Positions 11,640-23,112 of a DNA stretch of 64,000 bases are shown one piece after another (position 1 is the stretch's first letter; the number at the start of each line of letters is the position of its first letter). The stretch comes from Ifrita kowaldi. Lineage: Eukaryota; Chordata; Aves; Passeriformes; Cinclosomatidae. The DNA is taken from the NCBI GenBank assembly GCA_013398055.1, contig VZRS01010754.1, forward strand, positions 1 through 64,000, written 5' to 3'. The notes beneath the pieces were generated by a model, which worked only from the letters and a program-made list of their open reading frames with translations, did not search any database and was not told the DNA's origin. The position numbers and the translations under genes were made by a program.

Positions 11640-12760
11640 TGGTCTTGTTGCCAGGGAAGGTCATGGAACAGATTGTCCTGAGTAGAATCATGTGGCATAT
11701 AGAGGACAACCTGGGCATCAGGTCAGCCATAATGAGTTTGTGAAAGGCAGGTCCAGCTTGACTAACCTGATCTCCTTCTATAACTAGGTGACCTTAAGCA
11801 GGTGGGATGTGGATGAGCAAAAGCATGTGGATGTTGTCCATGGACTTTAGTAAAGCCTTTAACACTATATAAAACCTTTAACACCATAATACAGTGGGTA
11901 CACTGTATTTTTCTGGAGAAACTGGTTTTCCATGGTGTGATGGGTGCACTCTTCACTGAGTAGAAAACTGGCTGAATGGCCAGGCACAGAAAGTGGTGGT
12001 GAATAAAGTTAAATCCTGCTGGTGGCTGGTGCCCAGTGGTGCTCCCCAGGGCTCAGTACTGGAGCCAGTCCTGCTTAATATATTTATCAATGATCTGGAT
12101 AAGGACATCAAGTGCACCCTCAGTAAGTTTACACTCCCAAGCTGAGTGGGAGTGTCGATCTGCTGGAGAGTGGGAAGGCTCTGCAGAGAGGGATCTGGAC
12201 AGGCTGGATTGATGGGCAAAAGGTTCAACAAGGCCAAGTGCTGGCTTCTGCCCTTAGGCCACAACAACCTCAGGCAGTGCTACAGGCTTGGGACAGGCTT
12301 TCTGGGCTGGAAAGTTGCCTGGTGGAAAAGGACGTGAGGGTGCTGGTCAATAATGGCTGAACACAAGCCAGTGTGTGTGAAGGCCAATGGCATCCTGACC
12401 TGTATCAGCAATAGTGTGGCCAGCAAGACCAGGGCAGTGATGGAAAAAATAATAAGAGTTTGGAGGAAAAAACACCAAACATATTTATATATGAAATGTT
12501 TGACTAATAAGCGTGTAAATGTCTAAGAAAGTGGAAGGTCTTTTCTTTGCCCTTTTCAGTGCCTGTACTGGGCACTGGTAAGGCCACACTGTGAATCTTG
12601 TGCTCATTTCTGGGTCTGTCACTACAGGAAAGACATTGAGGTGCTGGAACGTGTCCCCATGTCCAGAGAAGGGCAACGGAGCTGGTGAAGGGTCTGGCAA
12701 CACAAGTCCTATGAGGAGCAGCTGAAGAAACTGGGGTTGTTCAGCCTGGAGTAAAGGAAG
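11640..12760 (+). pseudogene. CR1 reverse transcriptase, active site deleted
   Basis: This is the coding part of the CR1 copy. The first catalytic motif reads DFSKAFNT at 11843-11866: the first aspartate is kept and the usual second one is asparagine. Just after it a 19-bp local duplication and a small hairpin replace normal sequence (11856-11907). The FINDLDKDIKCTLSKF segment is clear at about 12085-12130, but the ADD that should follow is deleted (12121-12150). The post-RT part resumes beyond the insertion with ALVRPHCESCAHFW-like sequence near 12575-12620. Many frame changes are present. It cannot encode an active polymerase. Confidence 0.88.
12440..12556. other. 117-bp insertion within the CR1 copy
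   Basis: The CR1 sequence stops after AGGGCAGTGA and resumes at CCTGTACTGGGCACTGG. The block between them is AT-rich and unlike CR1. The 5-bp sequence CAGTG occurs on both sides (12435-12439 and 12557-12561), which fits a target duplication. However, about 8 bp of CR1 is missing on the right, so a deletion with filler DNA is also possible. I see no clear terminal inverted repeats or poly-A end. Confidence 0.65.
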
Positions 12761-13124
12761 CTGAGTGCAGACCTTATCACTGTCTACAACTGCCTGAAAG
12801 GTGGCTGTGGAGAGGTGGGCATCAGCCTCTTCGCCAAGGTAACAAGTGATAGGGCTAGAAGAAACAGTCTGAAGTTGTGCCAGGGGAGGGTTAGATTGGA
12901 TATTAGAAAAAAAATTTCTTCACTAAAGGGGTGGTCAGGCATTAGAACTGGTTGCCCAGGAAAATGATGGAATCACCATCCCTGGAAGTGTTCAAAACAA
13001 CATGTGACTATGGCATTTTTAACCACCATTTAGTGATGAACATGGCAGTGCTGGGTTAATGGCTGGACTTCATGATCTTAGAGGGCTTTTCCAACCAAAA
13101 TGATGATTCTATCATTCTAAGTTC

Positions 13125-13655
13125 CTGAAAAAGGAAGAGTTGTCCTGCTCTATTCTGTACTGATGCAGCCTCATCTTGCTTGCTGTGTGCAGTTTTGGCC
13201 AGCTCAATATATGAAGCATATAGAGCTACTAGAGAGTGTCAAAAGCAGGGCAGCAGAAATGGTGGAGGAGCAGCTGAGGTCACTTGGTCTGTTCAGCCTG
13301 GAGGAGGCTGAGGACAGACCTCATTGCAGTAACAACATCCTCATGAGGGAAAGACAGGGGCAGGCACTGATCTCTTCTCTGTGGTGACAGTGACAGGACC
13401 TGAGGGAATGGCCTGAAGTTGTGTCAGGGAGGTTTAGGTTGGATATTAGAAAAGGGTGGTTAGGCACTGTAACAGGCTCCCCAGGGAAGTGGTCACAGCA
13501 CCAAGCCTGAGAGAGTTCAAAAGTGTTTAGAAGAGGCACTCAGGCATATGGTGTGATTCTTGGGGTTGCCCTGTGCAGGGACAGAACCTGGACATTATGA
13601 ACCTTGTAGATCCCTTCCCATTCAAGGTAATTCTATCATTCTGTGATTCTATGCA
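13125..13655 (+). mobile_element. CR1 LINE, short 3' fragment
   Basis: A second plus-strand CR1 follows directly on the tail of the previous one. It starts in the post-RT region (LVRPHL-like sequence near 13160) and passes LLESVKSRAAEMVEEQL at about 13222-13275 and the EEQLRSLGLFSLEEAED segment. It ends with a tail of ATTCTATC and ATTCTGTG units at about 13629-13652. Its wording differs from the neighbouring copy, so it is likely a separate insertion from a different subfamily and not a tandem duplication. Confidence 0.9.
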
Positions 13656-15260
13656 CTGATGATGTCAAACTTCAGTATGTTGTGCTATAAAGGTTCAATC
13701 AGAGCTTATGTAGGCTACCCTGACAGACTTCACATCCCAACCATTACCTCAAACTTATAAAGTTAACATGGAGATCTTAACCTTCCTCTTCAAACTCTTT
13801 GAAAGCTCTCTTTTCTAGTTCTCTGGTTTTTTTCCTTTTCTTTTTTTTTTTCCCCCATGGACTATCACATTGCTTTGTCTGTCATCTTTTACTAACATCT
13901 GAATACAAGATTTAATGCAGATCTTACTCTAGATCCTCACTCCGTTATGCTCTAATACCCTTCTGCAGAAGAATATCACATGAAAACATCTCCTCTTATG
14001 TAGTTGCATAAATGAAAGTATTGTGCCAATTTATTTCTCCCAATTGCATTTCTGAGATATGTTTTTAAAGGCCTTGGTATATTTGTCTTGTCACCCCACA
14101 AAAAATTCATCTCAGCAACCATTTATTAGCCCTTTTCTTTTAATCATGTTTCCTCATGGAGCAGTCACTTTCCATCCCACCACTTGATGTCACATTCCTT
14201 CATTGAAACAGTACAATAGGTATTGCTTAAATTCAACTCTTTGATAAAAATATTAATATTGTAATATATATTTTTTGCTAAAGGAACTATTGTCTGAACA
14301 CACACCACTTCAAACCTTGATGAATATACAAACCCAATTCACACAGACTAAGACCAACAAGGATTTTTAGTCATTGTTGGTAACATTTATCCCAGCAATC
14401 TAGAGAAAAAAAAAAATACAGAATCAGTCTTTTTAAAATCAAACCAACCTAAATACAGTATTTTTAATATTTTGCATCATACTCATTGATTTCCAAAAAA
14501 ATTTGTTGGGGTTTATTTTTGCATAGACCTCCCACATAGTATTTATTAAGTATCAACATTTTCTAAATGTGTAACATCAATAGCTATCTATGAAATTGCA
14601 TTACTGTATTACACTTTTTTTTTACTTTATAAATATAGCGCAGTTCCTCGCACAAAACACACTTGTAACACAAATCCTGTAGCTTCAAAATAGAAAGGAG
14701 ATGTATGGTAAGTTCAGAAAAAACAGATTTTTCAGTCTGTGAGGTGCAAGACATAGGCCTTCTTAACAGTTTTTTTCTTCCCGACAGCACTGAGGACAGC
14801 ACACGAGTTTTTTAAATGACAGATGGGATAATGGTTAATCAGTTAGGAAGTTCATGTGTCTTCATAGATACCATTCTGCCAGATGTTATATTAAAAGTGG
14901 TATAATTTTAACTTACTGCCTGCTAAGAAATAAATTCTCTTGTACAGCCAGGTCACAATATACAGCTCCTTAAGACCCACTTGAAAATAGAAAGGAACAG
15001 AGTGGATCTTCAAATTTATGGATTCATTTGACAGTCCCCATGAAAGCTAAGACAGCAAACTTGCAGTTAATTATGGATATGAGCTGTCCACAGGCAGGGC
15101 GAAGAAAAAGACCTCCCACTTTCTTATACATTTACATGCTTATTAGTCAAACACTTCAAATATAAATATGTTTGGGTTTTTTTCCTCCAAACTCTTATTA
15201 TTTTTTCCATCTGTAGTCCTGATTTCTGTAGTTACCAGTTGTGTAGGTGACGTGTGAATG

Positions 15261-15296
15261 TGTGAGAGCACAGTATATTATACATGTGCTCTCGCA
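15261..15296. repeat. 36-bp near-perfect palindrome (hairpin)
   Basis: The left arm TGTGAGAGCACAGTATA pairs with the right arm, whose reverse complement is TGCGAGAGCACATGTATA. There is one mismatch, a one-base bulge and almost no loop. It could form a DNA cruciform or an RNA hairpin if transcribed. The stem is shorter than a typical microRNA precursor and lacks a normal loop. Confidence 0.8.
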
Positions 15297-17981
15297 GTAG
15301 GGATGGAATAAGATCACATTACTACATTTAATACGCTGCCAATGTAGATTTTTTTTTGTTGTTGCTGTTGCTGGGTTTTGGGCATTTTATCTTTTATGGT
15401 GTATGTCTCCAAGTATAAGAAAATTCTGACTGGCTTTTGCTTTGCAAAATATTAAATAAAACATTGTAAATTATTCTAATAGACAGGTATTAGAGTTCTC
15501 TTAATTCTTCAATTCTTTTTAATTAAAAAAAGAAACTTTGTAAATAAGAAAATGCTATAAATAGCTAAAGAAATCCATAATTTCACGGAAGTTACAACAT
15601 TAAAAATCAGAAAATTCATTCTTTTCTGAGGAACACTTATTGGAATTAATTAGGAGTTTGGTGTTTGGGGGTTTTTTTTACAATTAAACATTAAAAAATT
15701 GTAAATAAGCAGATTTAATTTCATTACAAAGCACTTGATAGATTCTCTCACAGTCTGTTGGAATACATAGTATTTAGTTAGAAATGAACAATGAGACAAA
15801 TGGTGGTCCAAAAGAAGTGATAAACTACCAGACAGCAATGTAAGTCCTTTTCTTGGAATGTGAAGTTGTACTTACTGTCACCCCCAAGGTATTTTTGCTT
15901 TTAGGTAACTTCTGTGTACAGAAGAAGTTACCCAAACTTATCCATTATGCTGAAATATGCTGTACATTGTCTGGAGATGCAGATCCTTTCCCACATGGAA
16001 CCAGCAAATTTTGTCACATAGAAAAGAACAAAATCATATTTAACTGGGTATGATGTCAAATCTCCATGCAAGCCAGCCAATGCTTTTAATTGGACCAGGA
16101 TATTCACTTTTAAAACATGGAATAATTTTCCTGTTAAATTACAGTCTTTAGCTGTTTGTTCATACAGATCTAATTTCACAGATAAGGGTACAGGGGAGCC
16201 TCCAAAATCATTCAGGGTAAAGTTACCTCAACAATTTACTGTATACATATATCCTGGTACCAGTTTACAGAATGTCCTCCCTCAGCTGTAAATACAACCA
16301 AATTACCCCATTTTAAAGGCCTGAAGAAAACAGCTACAGAATTCAGACAAGTATGAGAAAGAGAGCAGTGAGAGAGACTTCCCCAAATTCCTTATAAAAA
16401 AGGAGCTCTTATGCGTTTCCACATCTCCTACAGTAATATCTAAACTTTTTACCTTACAAAGGGCCTTTTTACAGGACTATCAGGTGCACCTGCTACTGTT
16501 ATGCAGTAATCTTGCCCCAGGGACCTACAGTGTGGAAAACCAAATTGGAGACAGCTGCTTAGGTCAACCTACCACTGATACAGTGACTGCCAGCACAGGT
16601 GGCTGAGGCAAAGACCGCACCCACACATTCCTTTCTCATACTTTCTAACAGCAGCAGGACAGGCTGCCGTAAAACGTGATTCAAAGTGTTTATTTTAAAC
16701 CTTTAGACATTGAATCTAGCATCCCTGAAGACCTGTGCTATAATACTTGCTCCAACTATCGAATGTTCCTGCTCTATCTCAGCCTTGCAAGAAGCTTAGA
16801 GCTAAAACTGACAGTTTAAATTAAACCACATTATTTGCTCACTACCACATACACATGGAAGAAAAGTACATGTAAAAAATCTCCACATGTCAAAAATTAC
16901 AGATTTATTTTCAAAGATAAAAAATTCACAAAATCTAACTTCTGTGGAATAGTGTGACAAGCAGCATCCTCAGTCATTACTGTTCCAAGCATATGCAACC
17001 CTCATCAGAAATAGATATAGCTCATCACTGTTAACAAAGTTTTCAGACAAAATAAAATAAAGTTACCAGGCAAAGTTGATTCATGGCATAAATCCAGTAG
17101 GTGTATTAGTGTAAGGAATCAAAAGGTTACACTGTGCCTTAAGTCAATGTTGTCAATCAAAGAGGGAGTAGAAATCAAAGGGAAGGTTGCAAGTCAAGTA
17201 AGATTTTATTGCCATCTGTTGCCAAAAGAAAATTTTTCTTCCTGATTCACACCATTCATTTGGCCTTCAGAACAGTCTAAGCCAACTGAGAAGGCAGACA
17301 CAGAAGAATTTTGCAAATTTATTGGCTTCTCATGCAGCATAAAGGGAGGGAATGAGAGTAAAATAATGAATAGCAATCCATCAAAGATTAGAAAAGTAGG
17401 CCAGGCAAGAGTGGGGCAGGAAATCATCCTTTTATGCCATAACAGGTTGAAATTTCAGTATAGGTAACTTGTACATGAATTCAAGAAAAAAGAAAGTGTG
17501 AATAATCACAGCACCTCTGGAATGTGGGAGAACTGGGCTGAAATCCAGCTACTATAGTTTACAGAGTTGTCCCTGATTTAAGCCTCTATTTCAGCAGAAA
17601 AATTTTTGGTAAACTCTAGGCACCCTGCAGACCACAGGAAGGTATGGAGACCCATGTGATGGGTAATGGAAAGCCATGGTTCTTCTTGAAATCTCGCATG
17701 TACAGGAAATGCATACTTTCTTCCAGTTTCTTTCAAAGTTATCATAAGTCTCCTTGCATTGAACTTTAAATCCTTGGAGCAGACAGAAATGCCATTATAG
17801 CTTCCATGTAAAAGCAAGATCCAAGAAGGCAGCTTTTTGCATCTGGAAAGCAAAAGTTTACATATTGCTGTGTGACTTAGATACTCTAAATAACACGTAT
17901 TAAACACTAACAAAAACGTACTTCTTTCTAAGAAATCTAAAGAGAGCAGATGAAAGGAGTAATTGTAGAGTATTTGCCCAC

Positions 17982-18008
17982 ATATGATATTTGTCATATG
18001 ATATTTGA
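17982..18008. repeat. Two-copy 14-bp direct repeat
   Basis: CATATGATATTTG occurs twice, 14 bp apart, so the two copies lie back to back. It is too short to assign to any element. Confidence 0.8.
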
Positions 18009-21000
18009 AGATTTATATCAAATCTGGAAAAAATGCATTTCATTTTTGTCATAACAATCAGGGGAATCACCTAAACGCAGTAGTATATGCATAGTAGTAA
18101 ATAAACCTCTTTGAGAAGCTCCTGATGAAAGAATTTTGGAAAAAACAGTTTGGGTGTAGCTAGTACAGGGTGAAGGATGAACGGATTTGTATTGTGCCTT
18201 TTAATGATACTGTTATGAGTTAAGTATAAGAATATTTACTTTTCAGAAGTTACCAGTAACTTGAGTCTCACAAATCTTATTATTAAGGATGGAATTATGA
18301 AGCTCTAGTATTCAGTTTTTATTATAATTTTTACCATGGTTTAATTGATTATCTATTAACTGATGAATTAAGAGTATGGAAACTATGCTCTTGCTGCAGC
18401 TATGGAAAAATGTATTCATGTTAAACTAAAGCTCTGTTCTCTTTAGATCAGTAAATGTTTTCACTCATTCTCAAATTTAGGTTTTGTATATTCTTATTTT
18501 ATACATGTATCATGATGTTTTTAATCTCGGCTGAGAGTGAATCTATGGAGAGATATAGGAATGTGACGTGCAAGAAGTAGTTTCTCATTTTTTAATGAAC
18601 AATTAACAGAGTAGATTATAAAGTTTTGACACCTACTGGGAGGAGAAGCCTCATCTGTCTTTTATCCCTGTCTACTATATCTAAAATCTACAGTATTCCA
18701 AGTTACAGGAAGAGTCCCTTGGCCACGTGTACTCATTTTGTCATTACCCTAACAGTAAAGGAGAATGGAGAACAGATCTAGTCCTAAACTACAACTGCAC
18801 ATATTGCTCAAGGACACCAAGCAGGATCACAGTTCTGCCACCGTAATCCATAAACTGTATCAGTCTTAGTAGTATTCAAAGACAACTCATTCTCCTGACA
18901 AATCAGAAGAAAAAACCAGGAGGGATTAATCAAGTTATGCACTAAACATCATAATGAGCCTTGGAAACTGTAAAATTACTAATTCCCATCAAATATAAAA
19001 TAAACCCATTTTCAATGTTTACAGGTTCCATAGACTAGCATATGTCTTCTACCTCATAGAAATCACTAAACAGATGAGATTTGCTGGACCAGAATGTAAT
19101 TCTCATCACACCAGTGAGAAATCCAGACAAAAGAGCACAAAATTTTGTATCTTCTTTCTGTTGCCTACTGGAGTCTTTGAAACTAAGCCATACTTTATAG
19201 ATTTAACATCTTAGTATGGCCTCACATTTCAAAAAACAAAACCTGATAGATCTGAAGTCAGCAAATTCAAGCAATTTCATATGTACATATTTCTTCAGTT
19301 TCAAGATTATTTTATGGCAGAAATAAAATACCATAATCATTCATTCTTAAAGAGCAGGAGGCAAAGACACCTACTCCACATTTTGATTAATTAACTTACA
19401 TTGCACAATTTTAAAATCGTGGCTTTAAATATCAAAATGTTGGCACTGATCACCTTGAACAAGTTTGATAGAAGCATTTTTACTGTCAGGATGCCTATCT
19501 TAATTATATCAACCTTCATAAATTTAGAATCATAAATTTATACCATTAGCATAATTCCTAATTTTAATAGACCATGATTGTCAGATGAATACTTAGTTCA
19601 GAATATACATAGCACTGCTAAAGGAGGATCTTGCTAATGAAATATATGCTTTGATTAATAAAAATGACATTTTTCTATCACAATTGTGAACTTCAAAAAA
19701 TAAATGCCTTTTTTTAATTCAACATATTTTAGTGGTAGGCTTTGAGAAAATTAAAATGTCAGTTTCAGGGTTACTTATGATCCTACACAAATACCTTTTT
19801 ATTATTAATTTTTTTATTAAAAATTTCAACTTTTATTTTCAAATGCTGATTATCCTTCTACAAATGACCATCTTTTACTCTTATTACTTTCCTAATCAAA
19901 TACAATTCACTGAAAGAAGAGACCTGATTTTTACAGAGCTACTTTTAAAGTGGTCACAATTCAAAACTAGTAAGAACGCAAAAGTGGAAACATTTGTGCT
20001 TTATTTTCAGACACTTGGAAGAGTTGGTGTTGAACCTGGAACCATCACCAAGACATACCCAGGCAAGAAAGACTTGATGTATCTCATTTTACAGATGCTT
20101 CTGTGCTAAAGGGTGGTGAGCAGACTCACACAAACAATCAAGTAACTAATGAAATTATCTCAGTACCATATGCATTAGTATCCTTCACAATAGGAGATAG
20201 CATACAAAAAATTCACTTCATGGGATTCAGATGTCTCAGAAGCTTACTCGAAAAAAAAGCTTAGATACCGGTATAAATACATTTACGTACTTATTAGTGC
20301 TACCATTTGGCTTTTAGGTGTAATCAGTTGAGAAAGGTGCAGGTCAGAGTAAAATCTGTGACATCAAACTCACACAACCGAAAAATACATTTGACCTTGA
20401 GAGTGTTCAAGGCCAAAAGTAGCAGAGCTGTTCGTGCATAAAGTGATTTTGCTCAGTCAACCATTATTATGAAATAGAATCTCTCAGAGCATTATTTTTT
20501 TCAACCACTGCTACAAAAAAATCCATGAGACCATTGCTCAGAATTTTCCCCTCACTGCCCTCCAGCATTTATTTCCGTGTTTTGGGGTAGAAAAGGTTAT
20601 AAAAGTAAAAGAAAGCCATCAGTTATGAAGGAATAAAAAGGGATTTAATACAGGTTTCCTGTGAATGTACAGAGGTCTGTCTCAAGATCTGTGGATTCAG
20701 AGAAATATTGCAGTTCTTGGAGATTGGTAGTATGCAATTTGAAATGTCATTCTGTGATACGTCAAATTGTCCAGGAATGCTTATGAGTATTAATGATGGT
20801 GAATTTGAAATAGCCTACAAGTATTACTGATCCAGGAGAATTAGTTTTTAAGAATTTAACTCTAAATTAAATATCCCAAACACTGCACTAGTTTGTAAGT
20901 ATCAGAACAACCCTATATTTGCTCACATTGCTCACATCAATGCCTTCATTTGTCTCAGATGGAGTATGAGACAGTTTTAGACACAAACCAAAAGATTCCC

Positions 21001-22344
21001 TAATAATGTACCCAAATATGCACACTGTTTCCATTTATAAACAAAATGTTAAGTCTAATTCCACACCAAAGATGTCTAGGACAGCCAGAGAATTATCATC
21101 ATTTGGATATTGGTCAAAAATGAATGATTGCTGCAAAGGCAAAAAAGTCTCTCTTGTTTCCGAAAAGAACCTCTTCAATTTTCCTTGGCCTTTTTTGACA
21201 ATGAGAAAAGTACAACACTGAACCAACACTCAGAGAAATCGGCAGTATAGCACAAGCTAAGGCAGACCTTAAAAATTACTTTCTTAAATTGCCTGTGGGC
21301 TTAAGAAAAATAAAGTAATTCAGTTTGTAGATTTTCTATACAGAAATGAATGTTAGCATTGCTATTCAGATGTATCATAGTTGTTTCATGTCAGTATGGC
21401 ATTTTTTTATGTGTATTGTTTCTTTTCTGTTGTTCATTTATCATAGAGAGGTATTGATATTTTAGTCAAATTATACAGACCCTGAATTTGAATTCATTCC
21501 ATTAATAGCTTAAAATACTCCATATTTGAGCAGATTCTGAGGAAAAAAAGGAAAAACCCTTTTATTACCTAGTTATTTGAAATTGGGTAAATGTCCTTAA
21601 CTTTCAATTATTTATCTACTTTTGAAGCTGATTGTACTGCAAGTACGTTAGATGAAGTGGTGATTTTTAACCTTTTTACATGTCTCAATGCCTAGAAAAG
21701 GGATCTTTTAAGGGGAAACTTCACAAAGATGTTTAACCTATTGCTTCAGCCTTGCTTGCCTAGTAATTGCATTCCTATTCCCATCATCAAATACTCATCA
21801 TTTTTACTGCTTCCTTTGGAATATGAAGCCAGTCTAACTAATGTATATATATGTTGGTTTTCTATATTTTACCCTTATTTTCAGGTTTAGTTTTTTTTTC
21901 TTGACTTAATCTAAAAAGCTACTAGACCTTTATTCAAGAAAGTCTCAATGGAAAGAATAGCCATACCTCCATGACAGTACAGGGTATATGAAACCGCATT
22001 TATATAATTCAGAAAGTATATGCCAGTTAAAACTAATTCAAGCCTATTAAGAAAGAAATACATTTTTCTGCAATAAATGAATGCATTAAATTTTAATTAG
22101 GATACAAGATGTATAGACCCCTCCTTACTAGAATTTCAACAGATAAATTAAAGTACAAAAATAATATTCAGGTGCTTCGAAGTCGCTACTAAGTTCCTAA
22201 AAAATTTGGATAACATATTCTGTCATCAGCTATGCTGTGCAGGGTCAAGTATAAAATGGAATTCAGGAAGTTATATGATCTTTTATAGTATTGTCTTAGG
22301 TTACAATGTAAGATGTAACCAAAAGTATGGATTCTATCACCATC

Positions 22345-22886
22345 TGTTAAAACCAGGTGGGGCAGTGCTCTTTATCTCTTCCAGGACACATCCCTGATAT
22401 CTCTCCGGACGGAGGGAGTTATCTTCTGTTAATGGGCCATCTAGGCTCACTGCCTGACTCATAAAATTACATCATCCCATTGTGAGGTGCTCCGCCCAGG
22501 GGGAGGAACCAAGCATTCCTACCTGGATATAATCTCAGGTTTGGAACACCACAGGCAGTCCTTACCTATTGGATTCCCAGAGGACAAGAGCTACATAACC
22601 ACCACTGGACCTTCAGAGGAGGACCAGACCCTTCTACAGGATCACCACTTCAACAGAACCACTTCAAAGAGGACTGCTACCACTGCCCTGCCTGGCAGGG
22701 TGTCAGGTCATATCCTGACTCTGTTTCTGTATTATTGCCTTGTTACATATACTAGTAAGGAACTATTATTCCTGTTTCTCATATCTTTGCCTGAAAGCCC
22801 CTTAACTTCAAAATTATAATAATTCCTTCCGTTCCAAGGCAGGCTCTTGCCTTCCTCAGCAGACACCTGTCTTTCAAACCAAGACA
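22345..22886 (+). mobile_element. ERVL-type solo LTR, plus orientation
   Basis: The element starts TGTTAAAACCAGGTGGGGCA and ends near TTTCAAACCAAGACA, giving an LTR of about 540 bp with TG and CA ends. Its opening and closing sequences resemble abundant passerine LTRs that I associate with class III (ERVL-like) retroviruses; this is recalled, not searched. No internal retroviral sequence adjoins it, so it is a solo LTR. The expected 5-bp target duplication is not visible: the flanks read CCATC and AGTAC. A 110-codon open frame inside (22487-22819) is incidental. Confidence 0.78.
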
Positions 22887-22989
22887 AGTACCTATAACAA
22901 AAGAAGATATTCAGAATGGATATAAGATTTTTTTTTTTCTTGAGGGCAGACAAGCAAAAAAAGTAGGCTATCCATAGAGGCCATTTAGG

Positions 22990-23112
22990 CACCATGTCCA
23001 GATGTTTTCAAGCCCAACTGAATGAAGCCTTGAGCAACCTGGTGTGAGACCATAACTGATCCTTCTGCAAGAAGGAAGTTCCCAAAGTCCTTCTCAGCCT
23101 GAACTTCCCTAA
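22990..23112 (+). mobile_element. CR1 3'-end fragment, diverged
   Basis: The stretch containing GCCTTGAGCAACCTGGTGTG near 23021-23045 matches the CR1 3' segment, which usually reads ...GCCTTGAGCAACCTGGTCTA. The stretch then decays toward CAAAGTCCTTCTCAGCCTGA. It lies about 100 bp right of the LTR. No coding part remains. Confidence 0.72.

Larger units (their letters stand above)
11595..13120 (+). mobile_element. CR1 LINE, 5'-truncated, carrying an insertion
   Basis: This plus-strand CR1 begins within the reverse transcriptase near 11595-11620 (the segment that encodes NYR-VSL in intact copies). It runs through the finger and palm regions, the post-RT part and the 3' terminus, and ends with a worn 8-bp tail, GATTCTATCATTCT, at about 13105-13118. 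An unrelated AT-rich block interrupts it at 12440-12556. A second CR1 copy in the same orientation follows almost at once. The density of stops and indels marks it as old and inactive. Confidence 0.92.
13656..22340. other. Long transposon-poor stretch
   Basis: About 8.7 kb of AT-rich DNA with no gene or transposon that I can name. It holds a T-rich run near 13838-13853, a near-perfect palindrome (15261-15296), a short direct repeat (17982-18008) and a 139-codon open frame on the minus strand (17997 down to 17578) with no known motif. The absence of repeats over this length may reflect constraint or simply decay. Confidence 0.5.

Noticed and set aside
19732..20109. 125-codon plus-strand frame rich in Phe, Ile and Leu
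   Set aside because: It is explained by AT-rich composition; no motif, start context or splice pattern supports it.
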